Notes under the pieces: model-generated
The model's database searches: none
Told to the model about the DNA's origin: nothing
What the model saw: the letters and a program-made list of their open reading frames with translations, nothing else
Shown here: one piece after another, positions 1 to 12,306 of the stretch
How positions within the stretch are numbered: position 1 is the stretch's first letter
Layout: each line of letters begins with the position of its first letter
Program-made: the position numbers and the translations under genes
Assembly (NCBI GenBank): GCA_015039465.1
Contig: MU129987.1
Location: forward strand, 366,957 to 421,912
Direction: 5' to 3'
DNA from: Phlegmacium glaucopus
Lineage: Eukaryota > Basidiomycota > Agaricomycetes > Agaricales > Cortinariaceae
Length of the DNA stretch: 54,956 bases

Positions 1-1407
1 GCTTTCACCCCTATGCCGACTTAAAGTTGAATAGCGTTCTGTGCTCCCTGTTTCGATTATGCTGGGTATCTTGCCGGGCAGAGGTTGAACCTGGACACCG
101 TCCCTTTTATCTTCGAAGGATCCCAAATGGACTACTCTGAGCAGTCCTATTGAATTCTTGGATTTCATCTCTCGCATTGTCCTGATTTCATGCATCCCTT
201 TTCCTCGTTATGCATCATTGTCCCTGAGCGTGTTGACGTCTCTACTCATCTGGTTGACTTGTTCTGTCATTTCCCACTTAACACGTACGCAGAGAAACTT
301 ATCCATGGGTATTAACTTATATAATAATTACATTTATCATCTCGCTATATCTGACGCAATGTAACCCGCCCATAGCCTCACATATGTATATATATTGATG
401 CAATACTTTCTTTGATTGTCCAGCCGGTCTACTATCCCTTGGCTCTACACCCCGCATTTATCAAGTCCTATTACTCATTTAAAAATACGGGTGTTGCATG
501 CCACTGCGATGTCAGGTGGATCCATGAATTTACCGCCCTACACTAGCTGTTGGATTCCCTTTGGGAATGGAAGTTTGTGAGTATATAAACGTGCAGATCG
601 ACTCCAAAAGAAAAAAAGAACTTAACGCTTTCGGATTGAGACATAAATTGAATAAACCGTTCGAACCTCTTACTATTAGATACTCTACATAAGACTCATA
701 TGCTACTTCATCCCACTTTCATGTTGACCATAAGTATACGGTACGCCGACGCAGCCTGTTCCACCAATTTAAGAATAGTCCCTTCCGTATAAAGGGCTGT
801 AATTATGTCGTTTTTATCCTTCCACTTCTCTTTGATGGCCTTGAATTCCGCAACATGGACGATCTAACCCAGGCAGCAGTTAAGCGACAAATCAACTGGG
901 AACGGTAGCCTTTATGGCTACCTTGCCACGCTGCGGCACAGCGATGAGAGGAATTTGGAATTCGTAGGTCAGTACCACAATCTCAATCAGACCATCGATT
1001 GTGTAATAGATCGCAGTGATCCACCCAGGTAGATCTGTATATGGTTATGCCATCCATCGTTTCATCTCCTTATTGGAAAATAAACGAGAGCGAATCTCAA
1101 AACTTCTTGAATATGACACCGATCTTCTCAAACACGAACTGGATTGCATTAATGATGCGCTCTGTAGTATAAGAATGAAATTCCACGTCTTTCCGGCGAT
1201 GGTGCAACGATGGTGTCCTCGACGTACATACATAGCCACGTTCAATTTGTCCCTGTTTGCAGATCATCGCCTCTTCCTCCGGACACGGTCAATTGATAAT
1301 TATAAGGTACTTGGCAGGCCGTTTCTCCTTGACATGTGGCTGTACCGAGTGCATGCCAGATTCGAGTTCACCCCTCCCTTACGCTCATAGTTCTCTTTCC
1401 TTCCAAT
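1..1407. other. Duplicated upstream region of NLR copy 1; no convincing gene
   Basis: From about position 50 this stretch is repeated almost base for base at 49,931-51,300, directly upstream of the second NLR copy. I see no reading frame that survives in both copies: an 11-nt deletion and larger indels shift the frame of the longest candidate (near 1,016-1,390) between them. A TATATAAA box lies at 582-589 (repeated at 50,463-50,470), but it is over 800 bp from the NLR start and its role is unclear. The stretch at 1,075-1,230 could be a decayed F-box-type leader, which is only a guess. Confidence 0.6.
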
Positions 1408-4400
1408 ATGGCGACCGATAAACCGTTGCTACTTAGCGCGATCCTAGGAAGTAAGAACACGATAGCTATAATGACGTTATTTTCCACTGATCATTATCTA
1501 GATATCGAGGTTGAAGGTGATGTTGAAAATGGGAAACAGTACTCTGTGCGGCTTTATGTGGCCGACAAGGAGGTTGCGAAATCGACAAAATCCAAGCCTA
1601 GCTCGTCAGTACTCAAATGGGAATGGAATACAGACAATACAATGTGGGCCTTGGTCTTGTGATTGATCTCTCAGTCGATACTCACCTCTTGGAATCAGCT
1701 GGTTCGAGCCATCGTCAATGATGAAGGTTGCGCTCTACCGTGTATCCCGGACCAACATCGATCGGTTCAATGATCTCGTGGGACAGCATGAGGGGAAAGT
1801 AGTAGACTTGCTCGAAAATAGTGAGTACCAATGTTTGCTATATGCATGCACTCATGGTGAAGACGATTTAACCAGACGCCAGTTTTGATCTGACGGATAA
1901 GAAGGGCTCCATTCCTGCCAAAATGAAGATATTTCTGTCTCGCATTTCCGGCGAGTCGGTTGACGATATCAAGAAATTCATGGAAAAGGTTGACGATGAT
2001 GTTCGTCGCCTGTCAAGCAATGACGCTGTGACGAGCACAGTTTCGACGCTCGGACAAGTGTTGAAGTTAACCAAGACTATTATGGACCAGCTCTCCCAGG
2101 TACGTCATTAACGTCTATGTCTATTGGCCCTCACAGTAAGTCGGCTGATCGTGGTGATCAGGTACACCCGATACTCAAAGCATCGTGGACCATTGTTTCC
2201 ATTGTTTACCAGGTGAATCGTCCTACGAAATGTCAAGCAAACTGATATGAATAAGTCATTCCTCGGGCAGGCTGTACAGGAGACGGATCTCCAGGATGAA
2301 TCCATACGAGAACTAGCCATCACCTTGCGCGAAATGCTGGGTACTGCAAATGCGAATCCTGACCTGCCAGTGATCCCACACACCACCGATGTCATCGAAG
2401 CGATCAGCCGTCAATCACTACAGGTTGCATCCCTCATTCATGAATATACGAAATTGCCCTGGATAGGTAATTCGATCCCATTCCTCCTTGACCCTGTCAA
2501 GTCTAACGATGGTTTGTTCGTAGGGCGAACTGTCAAAATCCAGATACCCGGTGATCTGAAATTGCGTATTGATAAATGCCAAAAAAGCTGCGCCGCTCTG
2601 AAGGACGACTTTTATAGCAGACTCCATTTTGATACGAACACTCAAGTGAAGGAGACCGGTACATTTCTACTCGTTTGACGAGGCTTTCTCTAATTTATTC
2701 ACGGTATAGGACGGAGGTTGGAGGCAATCAAGGACGACACGCTAGGTACTTTCGGTTCCAGATATCTTCGATAATTAGAAATAACTCGTTCAAATTCCTT
2801 AGCCAAGACAATTCATAACTGGCTATCCCCACCTGACAGCTCCCGGAATTGGAATGAAGCGTATAGGAAACGTCAAGTCGACACTTGCTCCTGGTTTCTT
2901 GAAAGCGAACGATTCCTTAGGTGGCGAGAAAACCCTGGGTTTCTTTGGGTTAAAGGAAAGCGTAAGCTTCTCAGTTCATCTACTTGAATTGGCATGTTCA
3001 ATGATTCTATAGCCGGATGCGGTAAAAGTGTTCTATGGTGAGCCTCCTCTTCATGAGCGGTGCAACAGTACAAGTGAAAACGTGTCTCCTCAGTTCTTCG
3101 ATCGTCGATAATCTCCTCCAGCTGGATCCATCACCTGGAATCGCATACTTCTTTTTCGACGGAAGAGATTCTCAGACAGAACTACAGTCTCACTACAAGC
3201 TCATTCGATCCCTCATTTCACAGTTATCTGACAAGCGCTACGGCGGTATACCCGTAGAATTGGTAAATCTGCACAGAAAGTACGGAGCTCAGCAGCCATT
3301 GGACACCCAACTTCAGGACACTCTGCGAGATATTCTCTACAGATTCTCGCATGCATATATCGTCATTGACGCTCTCGACGAGTGTATCGACCGCAAAGAA
3401 ACGCTGAATTGGGTAAATAAACTTGTCACGGATACAGATCGGAAAGCGGAAAACCTTCACATCGTGGTCACTAGTCGGCCGTTGCCAGACATTGAGAATG
3501 TTTTCGGGGGGCTTGATCCGCATTCAATTAATGTTGTGGATGCGACTGCAAACCAGGACATTGTATCATATCTCAACCTTCAGATGGAATCAAAATTCAA
3601 AGGGTACGATGAAGAAACTCTACGTACTATTAAATCAGGATTGACGGAGGGTGCGGACGGATCGTACGTTTACCCTGAGCATCTAGTCCATTACAGGATT
3701 ATAATTTATATTGTTCCCAGGTTTCGATGGGTTGCATTGCAACTTGCCGCATTGGAAAGATGTTCAAGCACATACGAAATAAAGCAGCAACTTGCGGACC
3801 TGCCAGATGGTCTAGACGAAACCTATAAGCGAATATTGAAGGAGATTGACAGCAAATACCGTGCCGACACAAGGACGTTCCTGCAGTGGCTGGCCTTTTC
3901 CAACCGTTCGATGAAAATCCCAGAAATTGCTGAAGCTATCACAGTGGACTTCGCCTCGGAAGATGGTCCAGTTTTTAACTTGGCGAAACGGTATATTAAT
4001 CCACGGGATGTGCTAGCGAGGTGTTCAAGTCTTGTTGACGAATCAGAAGGTAAGTAGTGTCGGTTTAATCCCGCATGTCAGTCTTTGCTGAAAGTGCAAA
4101 CAGGTACCATTAGGCTCTCTCATTTCTCTGTCAAAGAGTATCTCCTCTCTACTCGTGTTGAGAAAGATTTCAGCATCAACGAGGAAACCTCTCATTCGAA
4201 GATCACGGAAATCTCAGTGGCCTACCTCCTACAGTTCGACTCATTTTTGCCCCTGACAGAGGCTAGGCTTGTCTCCTCGCCACTTGCAGAGTATGCAGCT
4301 GAGTATTGGATCAACCATGCAAAATCTGGGGGAATGGGCCCCGCCGTCCTGAAGTTGATCTTGCGACTGTTCACATCTGAGACTGGTTCCTTCACAAATT

Positions 4401-6346
4401 GGATTCGGATGTGCAATATCGATGTCCATGATAAGTGGGATCGCCAGGACCTCTCGATGCACAAGTCTAAAGTTTGTTCCCCTTTTTATTACGCTTCGCT
4501 CGCTGGAATGCAACAAGTGTTGTATTACCTAGTAGAGAAGGGGGTAAATGTGAATGCAAAAGAAGGACGGTTGGGGAGTGCACTCCAAGCAGCATCGTCT
4601 GGAGGTCATGAGGCGATTGTCAAGCTGCTGCTTGAGAAGGGGGCGGATGTGAATGCACAAGGAGGATTGGGGAGCGCACTCCTTGCAGCCTCGTTTGGAG
4701 GTTACGAGGTGATCGTAAAACTGCTGCTTGAGAAGGGGGCGAATGTGAATGCACAAGGAGGAAAAGAATTCGGGAGCGCACTCCATGCAGCATCGTATGA
4801 AGGCCATGAGGTGATCGTAAAGCTACTGCTTGAGAAAGGGGCGAATGTGAATGTACAAGGAGAAGAATTCGGGAGCGCACTCCATGCAGCATCGTATGGA
4901 GGCCATGAGGTGATCGTAAAGCTGCTGCTTGAGAAAGGGGCGAATGTGAATCCACAAGAAGAATTGGGGAGCGCACTCCATGCGGGTTCCGATGTGACCA
5001 TAAAGTTGCTTAAGAGAGGGGTATATGTGAACGCAGAGGGATACTGTGGGGACGCACTCCGGGCGGCATCGTCTGGAGGTCACGAGACGATTGTGAAGTT
5101 GCTGCTTGAGAAAGGGGCGAATGTGAATGCGCAAGGATACTATGGGACCGCACTCCATGCAGCATCATCTGAAGGTCACGAGGCGATTGTGAAGCTGCTG
5201 CTTGAGAAGGGGGCAAATGTGAATGTACAAGGATATAATAGTGGGGATGCACTCCAGGCAGCGTCGTATAGAGGTCAGGAGGTGATCATAAAGCTGCTAC
5301 TTGAGAAGGGTGTGGATGTGAATGCACAGGGAGGATTGTACGGAAATGCACTTCAGGCAGCGTCGGATAATGGTCACGAAGCAATCGTGAAGCTGCTGCT
5401 TGAGAAGGGGGCAATTGTGAATGCAGAGGGAGGATACTACGGCAATGCACTCCAGGCAGCGTCGAATAACGGTCACGAAGCAATCATGAAGCTGCTGCTT
5501 GAGAAGGGGGCAATTGTGAATGCACAGGGAGGACGCTACGGAAATGCACTTCAGGCAGCGTCAGCGTCGTATAAAGGTCATGAAGCAATCGTGAAGCTAC
5601 TGCTTGAGAAGGGGGCAATTGTGAATGAACAGGGAGGACTCTACGGAAATGCACTCCAGGCAGCGTCGTATAGAGGTCATGAAGCAATCGTGAAGCTGCT
5701 GCTTGAGAAGGGGGCAATTGTGAATGCAGAGGGAGGACACTACGGAAATGCACTCCAGGCAGCGTCGTATAGAGGTCACGAAGCAATTGTGAAGCTGCTG
5801 CTTGAGAAGGGGGCAATTGTGAATGCAGAGGGAGGAGACTACGGAAATGCACTTCAGGCAGCGTCGTATAGCGGTCACGAAGCAATCGTGAAGCTGCTGC
5901 TTGAGAAGGGGGCAATTGTGAATGAACAGGGAGGATACTACGGAAATGCACTCCAGGCGGCGTCAGCGTCATATAAAGGTCATGAAGCAATCGTGAAGCT
6001 GCTGCTTGAGAAGGGGGCAATTGTGAATGCAGAGGGAGGACACTACGGAAATGCACTCCAGGCAGCGTCAGCGTCGTATAGCGGTCACGAAGCAATTGTG
6101 AAGCTGCTGCTTGAGAAGGGGGCAATTGTGAATGCAGAGGGAGGACACTACGGAAATGCACTTCAGGCAGCGTCGTATAGCGGTCACGAAGCAATTGTGA
6201 AGCTGCTGCTCGAGCATGGGGCAATTGTGAATGAACAGGGAGGACACTACGGAAATGCACTCCAGGCAGCGTCGTCTGAGGGTCACGAGGCAATTGTGAA
6301 GCTGCTGCTCGAGCATGGGGCAGAGATGATTGCTGCAGCAACATAA
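1408..6346 (+). CDS. NLR-like protein: C2-like, helical, NACHT and ankyrin repeats (copy 1)
   Basis: A STAND/NLR-type NTPase of the kind fungi use in non-self recognition. Start ATG 1408 opens MATDKPLLLS. Exons by splice logic: 1408-1643 (a 51-nt in-frame optional intron at 1451-1501), 1699-1820, 1876-2099, 2162-2212, 2271-2466, 2524-2658, 2710-2745, 2803-2961, 3013-3037, 3094-3663, 3721-4049, 4104-6346. Introns are 51-62 bp, GT-AG, and join in frame. Domains: a C2-like N-terminus ending near KVVDLLEN; a helical domain (HPILKASWTIV, IRELAITLREML) common in agaricomycete NLRs; NACHT with Walker A PGCGKSVLC split by the 3038-3093 intron and Walker B-like YIVIDALDEC; the SHFSVKEYLLS winged-helix motif just after the last intron; then about 19 ankyrin repeats of 32-35 residues. 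No frameshift or premature stop is seen, so the gene may be functional. The ligand is unknown. Confidence 0.88.
4480..6343 (+). repeat. Ankyrin-repeat array in NLR copy 1, about 99-bp units
   Basis: About 19 units with consensus G-ALQAAS-xx-GHEAIVKLLLEKGA-VN. The last ten share very high DNA identity and differ mainly in the two residues after AAS (DN, NN, YR, YS, YK, SE), in A/E/Q after VN and in the residue before Y. Three units carry an extra Ala-Ser (6 nt). One early unit near 4,980-5,035 is shortened. This points to recent internal amplification or conversion. The long open frames on the opposite strand here are by-products of the repeat. Confidence 0.9.
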
Positions 6347-6517
6347 GAAAATGGATATATTGCCTTACTATTGAGCTTCTTTGCGTATCACTAGTTGTCT
6401 GAGCAAATAGACCCCAGATCAACTCTGGTTGAATCTCTGGGGTGGATGTATATATCAAGGACATTAAGCTATGAAACAATTTGTTGCTAAGTTGTAGATG
6501 CTGTAAGCTAGTTGGGT
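6347..6517. other. 3' flank of NLR copy 1
   Basis: Short AT-rich stretch after the stop codon. Nothing recognisable before the target duplication of the next element. Confidence 0.6.
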
Positions 6518-6525
6518 GAAAGCAC

Positions 6526-8387
6526 TAGTGATACCAAAGTTCGGTTCCGAACTGACGCAAGAACCGAGAACCGAAAGAACCGAACCGTCGGTTCGGGTTC
6601 AGTTCAGTTCGGTCCGGGAATCTTGGGCTGTCAGTCCGGTTCTCGGTTCTAAGGTATCTAAGATTTTGAGAACCGGGTTTGAACCGGTTTGAACCGAACT
6701 TTCTGCCACTATTTTTTTCTAAATTTTATACCAAGAATTGAGTTTATAATTTATAAAATATAAGATATTGTCGTTAGGCGCCCAACCCGATATTTTGGGA
6801 GTCGGAGTTTGAAAAATTTCATTCCCTCCCCAGTGCTTAGCTATCACTGACAACATGATGCTTACAACAAACAACGCCAACAACTCCTTACCGGGGAGTT
6901 ATCTTTGGTAAGTTTTGGTAGGTTTCTTATTTTAATGTACTTACTACGACGACACATGTACTACGACAGTACACAGCGGTGACAACAACAGGCACAACCA
7001 ACTGAGCAGGCAAAACGCCAACGTTTGGGTCCCCCCAAGATCCAGAAACAGCGGAGAGGTAAGGAGGACATACCAAGAAAATCTCATGTAATCTAGGACA
7101 GACAAATGAGGATACATGAACGAACAGGAACGCATGGCCACGAACGAACACGAACACATGACCACAAACGAAAAAACAGCGAATAAACGACGAACGAACA
7201 CGAACAAATGAGACGGACGACGAACCAGTGAACGAATGACGAATGAACATGAACAGTATGAACGGATGACGAACACGAACAACACCAAGAACCCCAAGAA
7301 CTCCCCACCGGGTGAGTTATCTTTTTGGTAAGTTACTTATTTTATTACACCCTGACACTTCAACGCACTACGACAACACACAGCGGATGACAACAACAAG
7401 TATAACAACAACAAGCACAACGTTGGCGAATACAACGATGGGCAACCTAAGTACCCCTTGGGAGGTGTTTTTTGAAATTAAAGTTAAATTCTAATTTAAT
7501 CTACGGCAGATAAATGACAACGAACAAACAACAACAAGAAATGAATCGGAACGATGACAACAAGAGACGACGAACGAACAAATGAATGATGAATTAACAC
7601 AAACAAACGACAACGAATGCATGAATGAATGGACAACGAATGAATGAATGGACAACGAATGAATGGATGGATGACAAACAAATGGATGGATGATGAATGA
7701 ATGGACGGATGACGAATGAATGGACGGACGACAAACGAATGAACAACTTGAAACGACCAACGACCATGAGTAAACAAACATGAACAAACGACGACGACAA
7801 ATGGATGAAGGAATGATGAAGGAATGAAGGAATGATGAAGGAATGAAGGAATGACGAATCCATGATGAATGAACATAGACACACCATGACAACTGTTTAA
7901 CACGTCAAAATATCAGGTATGTTTGAACCTCATGTATTCTGTATGACGGCTACTGAATTTCAATCTACTGGAATAGATATAAGTTGTAAACCTGGAAACT
8001 CAACAATGAATGAATGGACATCGAATCAATGAACAAGTGATGATGAATGAGGTTTTTTTTTTCTATTTAAATATACTATAACAACAACCACCCAACGACA
8101 GCATCCCCTCCTCATAGGGGTTACTTTTTGTTTTCATTAATGCTAGGAGTGTAGTAGACTAGTATTAGCTTGTTAAATAAAGCAGTTAACAATATAATAT
8201 AATTTAAAGGTTTTTATCATCGGTTCAACAGTTCGAACCGGTTCTAGAACTGGACAGAACCGACAGAACCGGTTCTATCGGTTCTGGTTCTGGTTCTGGT
8301 TCAGTTCAATGAGGGACCCTTCAGTTCGGTTCTCGGTTCTTCAAAAAAGGTTGAAGAACCGAACTGAACCGAACTTTGGTAACACTA
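6526..8387. mobile_element. Non-autonomous hAT-like element, GGTTC-rich ends
   Basis: The 1,862-bp element begins TAGTGATACCAAAGTTCGG and ends in the near reverse complement (CCGAACTTTGGTAACACTA). It is flanked by a perfect 8-bp duplication GAAAGCAC at 6518-6525 and 8388-8395, the signature size of hAT insertion. About 170 bp inside each end is packed with GGTTC/GAACC motifs (6,538-6,700 and 8,220-8,375). The interior holds no transposase; it is made of GACAAC/GAATGA-type low-complexity tracts and small GC hairpins. It probably depends on a transposase encoded elsewhere. Confidence 0.85.
6882..8125 (+). repeat. Hairpin / intron-like / GACAAC module cluster, locus 1
   Basis: Short GC hairpins (AACTCC...GGAGTT at 6882-6900, AACTC...GAGTT near 7299-7318, a CCCC/GGG step near 7,453, CCCCT...AGGGG near 8106-8121) are each followed by an AT-rich stretch. 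Some of these begin with a good splice-donor-like GGTAAGTT (about 6,907 and 7,327). Between them run GACAAC, ACGAAC and GAATGAATG(G)AC tracts. The same arrangement is seen at 14.6 kb and, on the other strand, at 31.4-32.2 kb. Low-complexity reading frames on the minus strand here are artefacts. Confidence 0.6.
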
Positions 8388-8577
8388 GAAAGCACGAAGC
8401 GCTTCCCGACCCGAGTAGCAATCCGAATCAGATTGGGGAGAGACAAGCTGCGAAACCCAAGTCATAGGAGTCTGACGACGTGACGAGTAAGTCTCGTACC
8501 CCAATCGCTAGGAGGAGGACTGCTACGCTCACCTAATTGACTTTGTCATGCCAAGCGGGTGTATACCCTCCGAAATG

Positions 8578-9850
8578 TCATCGTCGCCCTTGTAAGAGGG
8601 GCTGGGACGGGATGATGAATTGAGAGAAGGACTGATGAGCTTCTGGATTGGCTTGAATGAATGGAGTGAGAATTTGCGCATGCTTCCTGAGGTAACGAAG
8701 GAAGGCATCACTACCCCATCGCCCCATGACCTTCATGGCTTCCAGTGGGACCCCTTGGAGTAGATAGAATAGGGTAGCGCCAATTTGGATACCGTGGCCT
8801 TGAAGAGGCTCTAAACCGGCCTGGCGAGCAGCGGCAGCTAGACATTTGACAAAAGCGGGCTTGGTAAGGGGTCGTAACTGGTCCCTGTGATGATATGCAA
8901 AAAGGTGGGCTTCCTGTGATGGACTGTTGACCTGCTGGTGGTTGTTCAAGGCCTCATAGGGGTCGGTTGGACCTGGGTGTGAGCTCCAGCACATGTCTTC
9001 TCCATCAAGAGGGGCAGCCTTGGTGTGAGGGAGGTGAAGAACAGTAACCTCAAGACCATTCGGGTTTTGCTCAACATGTAAGATGGGGAGAAAGCATCGA
9101 GCCGAGGAACAACAAACTCACCCACTTGGGCTGCTGCATAAAAGCAGGTTGTGAGGCAGGCAAAAACGGCAGCATCAAACGGATCTTCAAGCTGCAGGTG
9201 TTGGCGAAGGCTGGCAATGAATTCGGGGGTATACAGTTGTCTCTTCTTTCTTTTTGAAGATGGAGGGGTTAAACAATCGGCGCCTTTGAGCAAAGCGTCC
9301 ATTTCCAATGTGTTGAGTCTCCACTCGAGTCCATGCAGAATATGCCAAGCGCGTATGCCTTGGATATAGTTGGAAATGGTAGCCCCAGAGTATGAGCCAG
9401 CCAAGCTCGCGATGAAGGCAGAGATGATGGGTTGGCTAGCAGGAGCACGCATCTCTTCCGAAATCTCTTTCTTGTCACAATAGACATGGTAGACTAGAAT
9501 ACCAGCGCTATATGATTCCCGTGTGGAATCAGCCCAAGCATGTGACATGACATTGAAAACATGGTTGATGTCTTTGCTGAGTGCAGAAGAGTGGCAGCTG
9601 TGCACTGAAGGTGCTGGCCTCCAGAGTCGAAGACGGTCCCGAGCTAAGCAGTGAGGACGCAAGGGAGAGGGTTGAGGTGATAAATGAGGGCTGTATGCTG
9701 AGGGATTTGATAGACGCGGTCTAATGGGTGGGATATATGGAGTTGGCTGGGTAAGTGCTGGGGTATCATGGCAAACATGGTATGTGGTCAGCGTTGAGGG
9801 CTGAATAGAGTTGGAGGAGGGGTTATCAAGGATGGATGTAGAGTTCAGCA
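8578..9850 (-). pseudogene. Tyrosine recombinase of the YR retroelement
   Basis: The N-terminal core-binding part is visible near 9,150-9,600 (SHAWADSTRESYSAGILVYH, then FIASLAGSYSGATISNYIQG), followed by the catalytic domain, which is reached only after a frame change near 9,060. The C-terminal motif reads LQGHGIQIGATLFYLLQG and then KVMGRWGSDAFLRYLR. Related recombinases carry Arg in the H-x-x-R position of this motif; here it is Gln (codon CAA), a change explained by a CGA to CAA transition. With the frameshift this argues that the enzyme is inactive. Confidence 0.7.
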
Positions 9851-9939
9851 GGGAGGGGTTTTGAGTCAAAATCAACGACAAATTGTTGTATAGCTTCTGG
9901 TATGATGATAGCTGGGAGGAGATGAGTAATTGCTGGGTA

Positions 9940-10639
9940 TCACCCTCTGGAGGGTGCATCAGCTGGGTTATCCTTGCTGGTAACATAGTGTGTGACAAAA
10001 AAGCATTTGTGAGTATCTGAGAGGTTGTGGATGCGACAGAATACTTTATTGGTCTCCCAGTTTCTGCTCCTTCCTTTCCACCAGCCCTCAACAACTCCCC
10101 GGTTGTCGCCGAAGACCTGGAAATACTCACCTGAGTGGCTTGTTGTGCAGAGACTCGAAGCCGATTGCCTCTGCCCATCCAATATCTCTGCCTTCTGCTT
10201 TCCAGCCCGGGATGAGACGCCAGGCCCGCCACTTGTTGCCGATAACAATGCCGATGCCAACACCTGAGCTGGCGTCCGAGAAGGCATTCTTGTCTGTGAC
10301 GACGGATGGGCCTGGGATTGGGCGAATTGATCTTGGTGAGTCGAGAGCATGGAGCCACCAAGAGAGATCAGCTACAGTGTGACGGGGGGCATGATGTGGA
10401 ACAAAGGGGTTTGAATTGAATGAACCCATAAGGGCTTCTAAGCCTGTGAGGTACGCGCGGCCTGCCGGAAGCACTAAGCTAGCATGGGGAAGTTTTCTGT
10501 AAAGTTTTTTGGCTTCCTCCAATGTATGAGTAGGACATAGCAACCAATCATCAATTGCAGCCCTATACTTAGCCTTCTTATTCTCCGTGATGGCAACAGT
10601 GCGCTCCGATAAATTCCATTCAAAGCCTAGATAAGGCAT
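9940..10639 (-). pseudogene. RNase H-like domain of the YR retroelement
   Basis: Visible motifs in order: FSDASSGVGIGIVIGNKW, GRDIGWAEAIGFE, then after a frame change FGDNRGVVEGWWKGRSRN and a C-terminal TSKDNPADAPSRG. These give the D-E-D acidic set of RNase H and the NPAD-PSRG ending common in DIRS-type elements. The 5' part (MPYLGFEWNLSERT) is the RT connection region. At least one frameshift separates the first two motifs from the third. Confidence 0.7.
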
Positions 10640-10747
10640 GATTGATGAAAAAGGAATCGTTTTGGACGGTTCCCAGGGAATGCCAAGCTGTTCGGAGATG
10701 GCATCAATATCTGAGTCACAGTATGTGAAAAGTGAATCTGGGTGAGA

Positions 10748-11518
10748 TCAATTTGGGAGGTTTGAGAAGTCCTGAATTGGACACGCTGCGTCTTCGTCAA
10801 ACTCTGCAGGCAAGTCATTGGGCATATCTTCCCCTTGGTACCAATAGCGACTGCCTGATTGATGGCAGCCACCATTTTTCATGATGACAGCATGCCACTG
10901 CTGACGCTTGAGATTATAGGCTGTGTAATACTTCCGTAGAATGCGAAAGAAGATATGATCATCTACCCACTTCGAGATCGGGCCAATTCCATGAGACCAA
11001 AAAATGTCAACTGTGGCATCTCCTAGATGACCGTAAATTCCTCCAGCTGAAGCGAGACCAAAGTTGTAGATATTAATAGCAAATGCATTTTCTTCCAATA
11101 ACTTAACAACGAGGCCTGGCCATTGATCAGAAATGATAGGGATGGTTCGGTATGCTTCGGCGACATCACGAATGGAAGCCTGGGACCCTGGAGGGAGATT
11201 GTGAATAGTGAAACAGATGGTTGCAAAAGTGCCCCATGTACATGGGTACATGTCCGCATCTATTGTGTAGTTGATTGAAGAGGTCATCGCAGTAGGGGTA
11301 TGCGGAAAAGAGAAGTTATGCACCACGCGATATTTGCCCGGTTTGCCTGGCTTAGGGACCCAGGAGAGAGGAGAAGTCTGGAAGGGCCCAATAAGCAGCT
11401 CAACTTCTTCATGAGTACATGGGCCAATATAACGGCCCCGTTTGAATTCATTAGAAACCATCTCCTGGTAAGCCTCAGGGTGTTGTAGTAAAATAAATGG
11501 GCCGTATGCCCACGTCAA
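10748..11518 (-). pseudogene. Reverse transcriptase of the YR retroelement
   Basis: A 256-codon open stretch with RT motifs: LSWVPKPGKPGKYRVVHNFS near the N-terminus, DVAEAYRTIPI, and the catalytic KWVDDHIFF. The N-terminal extension lies in another frame at 11,519-11,640 (TPYKIDAWESLLHHCNLL), so one or more frame changes precede it. The palm-domain acidic residues are present, so the domain itself looks sound even though the polyprotein is broken. Confidence 0.75.
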
Positions 11519-11601
11519 AGCCGTTTAACAAAGAGTGGGGGAGCTTTGGGTATTTGACAAGTAAATTACAGTGATGGAGTAGTGATTCCCATGCATCTAT
11601 C

Positions 11602-12150
11602 TTATAAGGAGTTAGGGCTTGGCTTTTTCTGTGCTCGAGGACATCTCTGAGCCCCATGATCCTTGTTACTGCAGCTGGAGCATTCATGTCGCTGTTCATG
11701 TGAATTGGAGGTGCATCCTCGATGGCTATTCCAGTCGTTGCATAAGGTGGTGCCTGCTGGTGTGATGAGTCTTCCTTCGTCATTCTTCCTACATCTGGCC
11801 TTGGATCCATCCCAAAGGGTTTCCGAACGACATTTTCTGGTGTCGTGGGGATCTGTAGCGAGGCACAAGGTACATACTGCCTGGCTTTGGGAGGCTGCGC
11901 TGAAAGGAAAGGACGAATGCTTAGAGGGGGAGTGCTGGGATGCCAGGTGGTAATTGTGTGGTGGAGGCGAAAAGCGATGGCGTGAAGGGGTGTTGGACTG
12001 TTGCCGCATGGGTGATCGCGAACGTGAGGGGTTGTGTGGACGGCCACTGCCACTAGCTACCCTAGTGAAATGTTGCTCCTTCTCACGGAAATTTTGTCGT
12101 CTGGGAGTTCTTACTGAGTCTGAGTGACCCTCAAAGGGGTTTAGACTGCT
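11602..12150 (-). pseudogene. Gag exon 2, cysteine/histidine zinc-finger region, YR retroelement
   Basis: Starting at 12,150, just after a consensus TTCAG acceptor, the frame reads SSLNPFEGHSDSVR and continues into an Arg/Ser-rich stretch and then CTLCLATDPHDTRKC, CRKNDEGRL, CNDWNSHRGC and CSSCSNKDHGAQRCP. This cluster of paired Cys/His resembles the nucleic-acid-binding region of basidiomycete YR retroelement gag proteins. The frame ends at 11,602; the link to the RT needs a frame change. Confidence 0.65.
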
Positions 12151-12249
12151 CTGAACAACCCATAACTATGTGTTGAGGGGTAGATAATGGCAGTTGATGT
12201 TCAAAGCACATTTGGAGGTATGTGACATATGGTATGAAGCATACAATAC

Positions 12250-12306
12250 AAGGTGCATGGTGCGTGGTGCATGGTGCGTGGTGCATGATGCGTGATGCGT
12301 GGTGCA
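12250..12306. repeat. Minisatellite of GGTGCATGGTGCG type
   Basis: Short tandem array of 7-bp steps (TGGTGCA, TGGTGCG, TGATGCG) inside the predicted gag intron. Confidence 0.7.

Noticed and set aside
1016..1390. A 124-codon frame upstream of the NLR
   Set aside because: The first part changes frame in the second copy because of an 11-nt deletion, and no domain is recognisable.
5484..6479. A 331-codon open frame on the minus strand opposite the ankyrin array
   Set aside because: It follows from the 99-bp periodicity of the repeat being open in the antisense frame; composition (Ser, Leu, His, Pro rich) and lack of motifs do not suggest a protein.
6927..7908. Several minus-strand frames rich in Ser, His and Phe
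   Set aside because: They translate GAATGA/ACGAAC tracts inside a non-autonomous element; no conserved motif.
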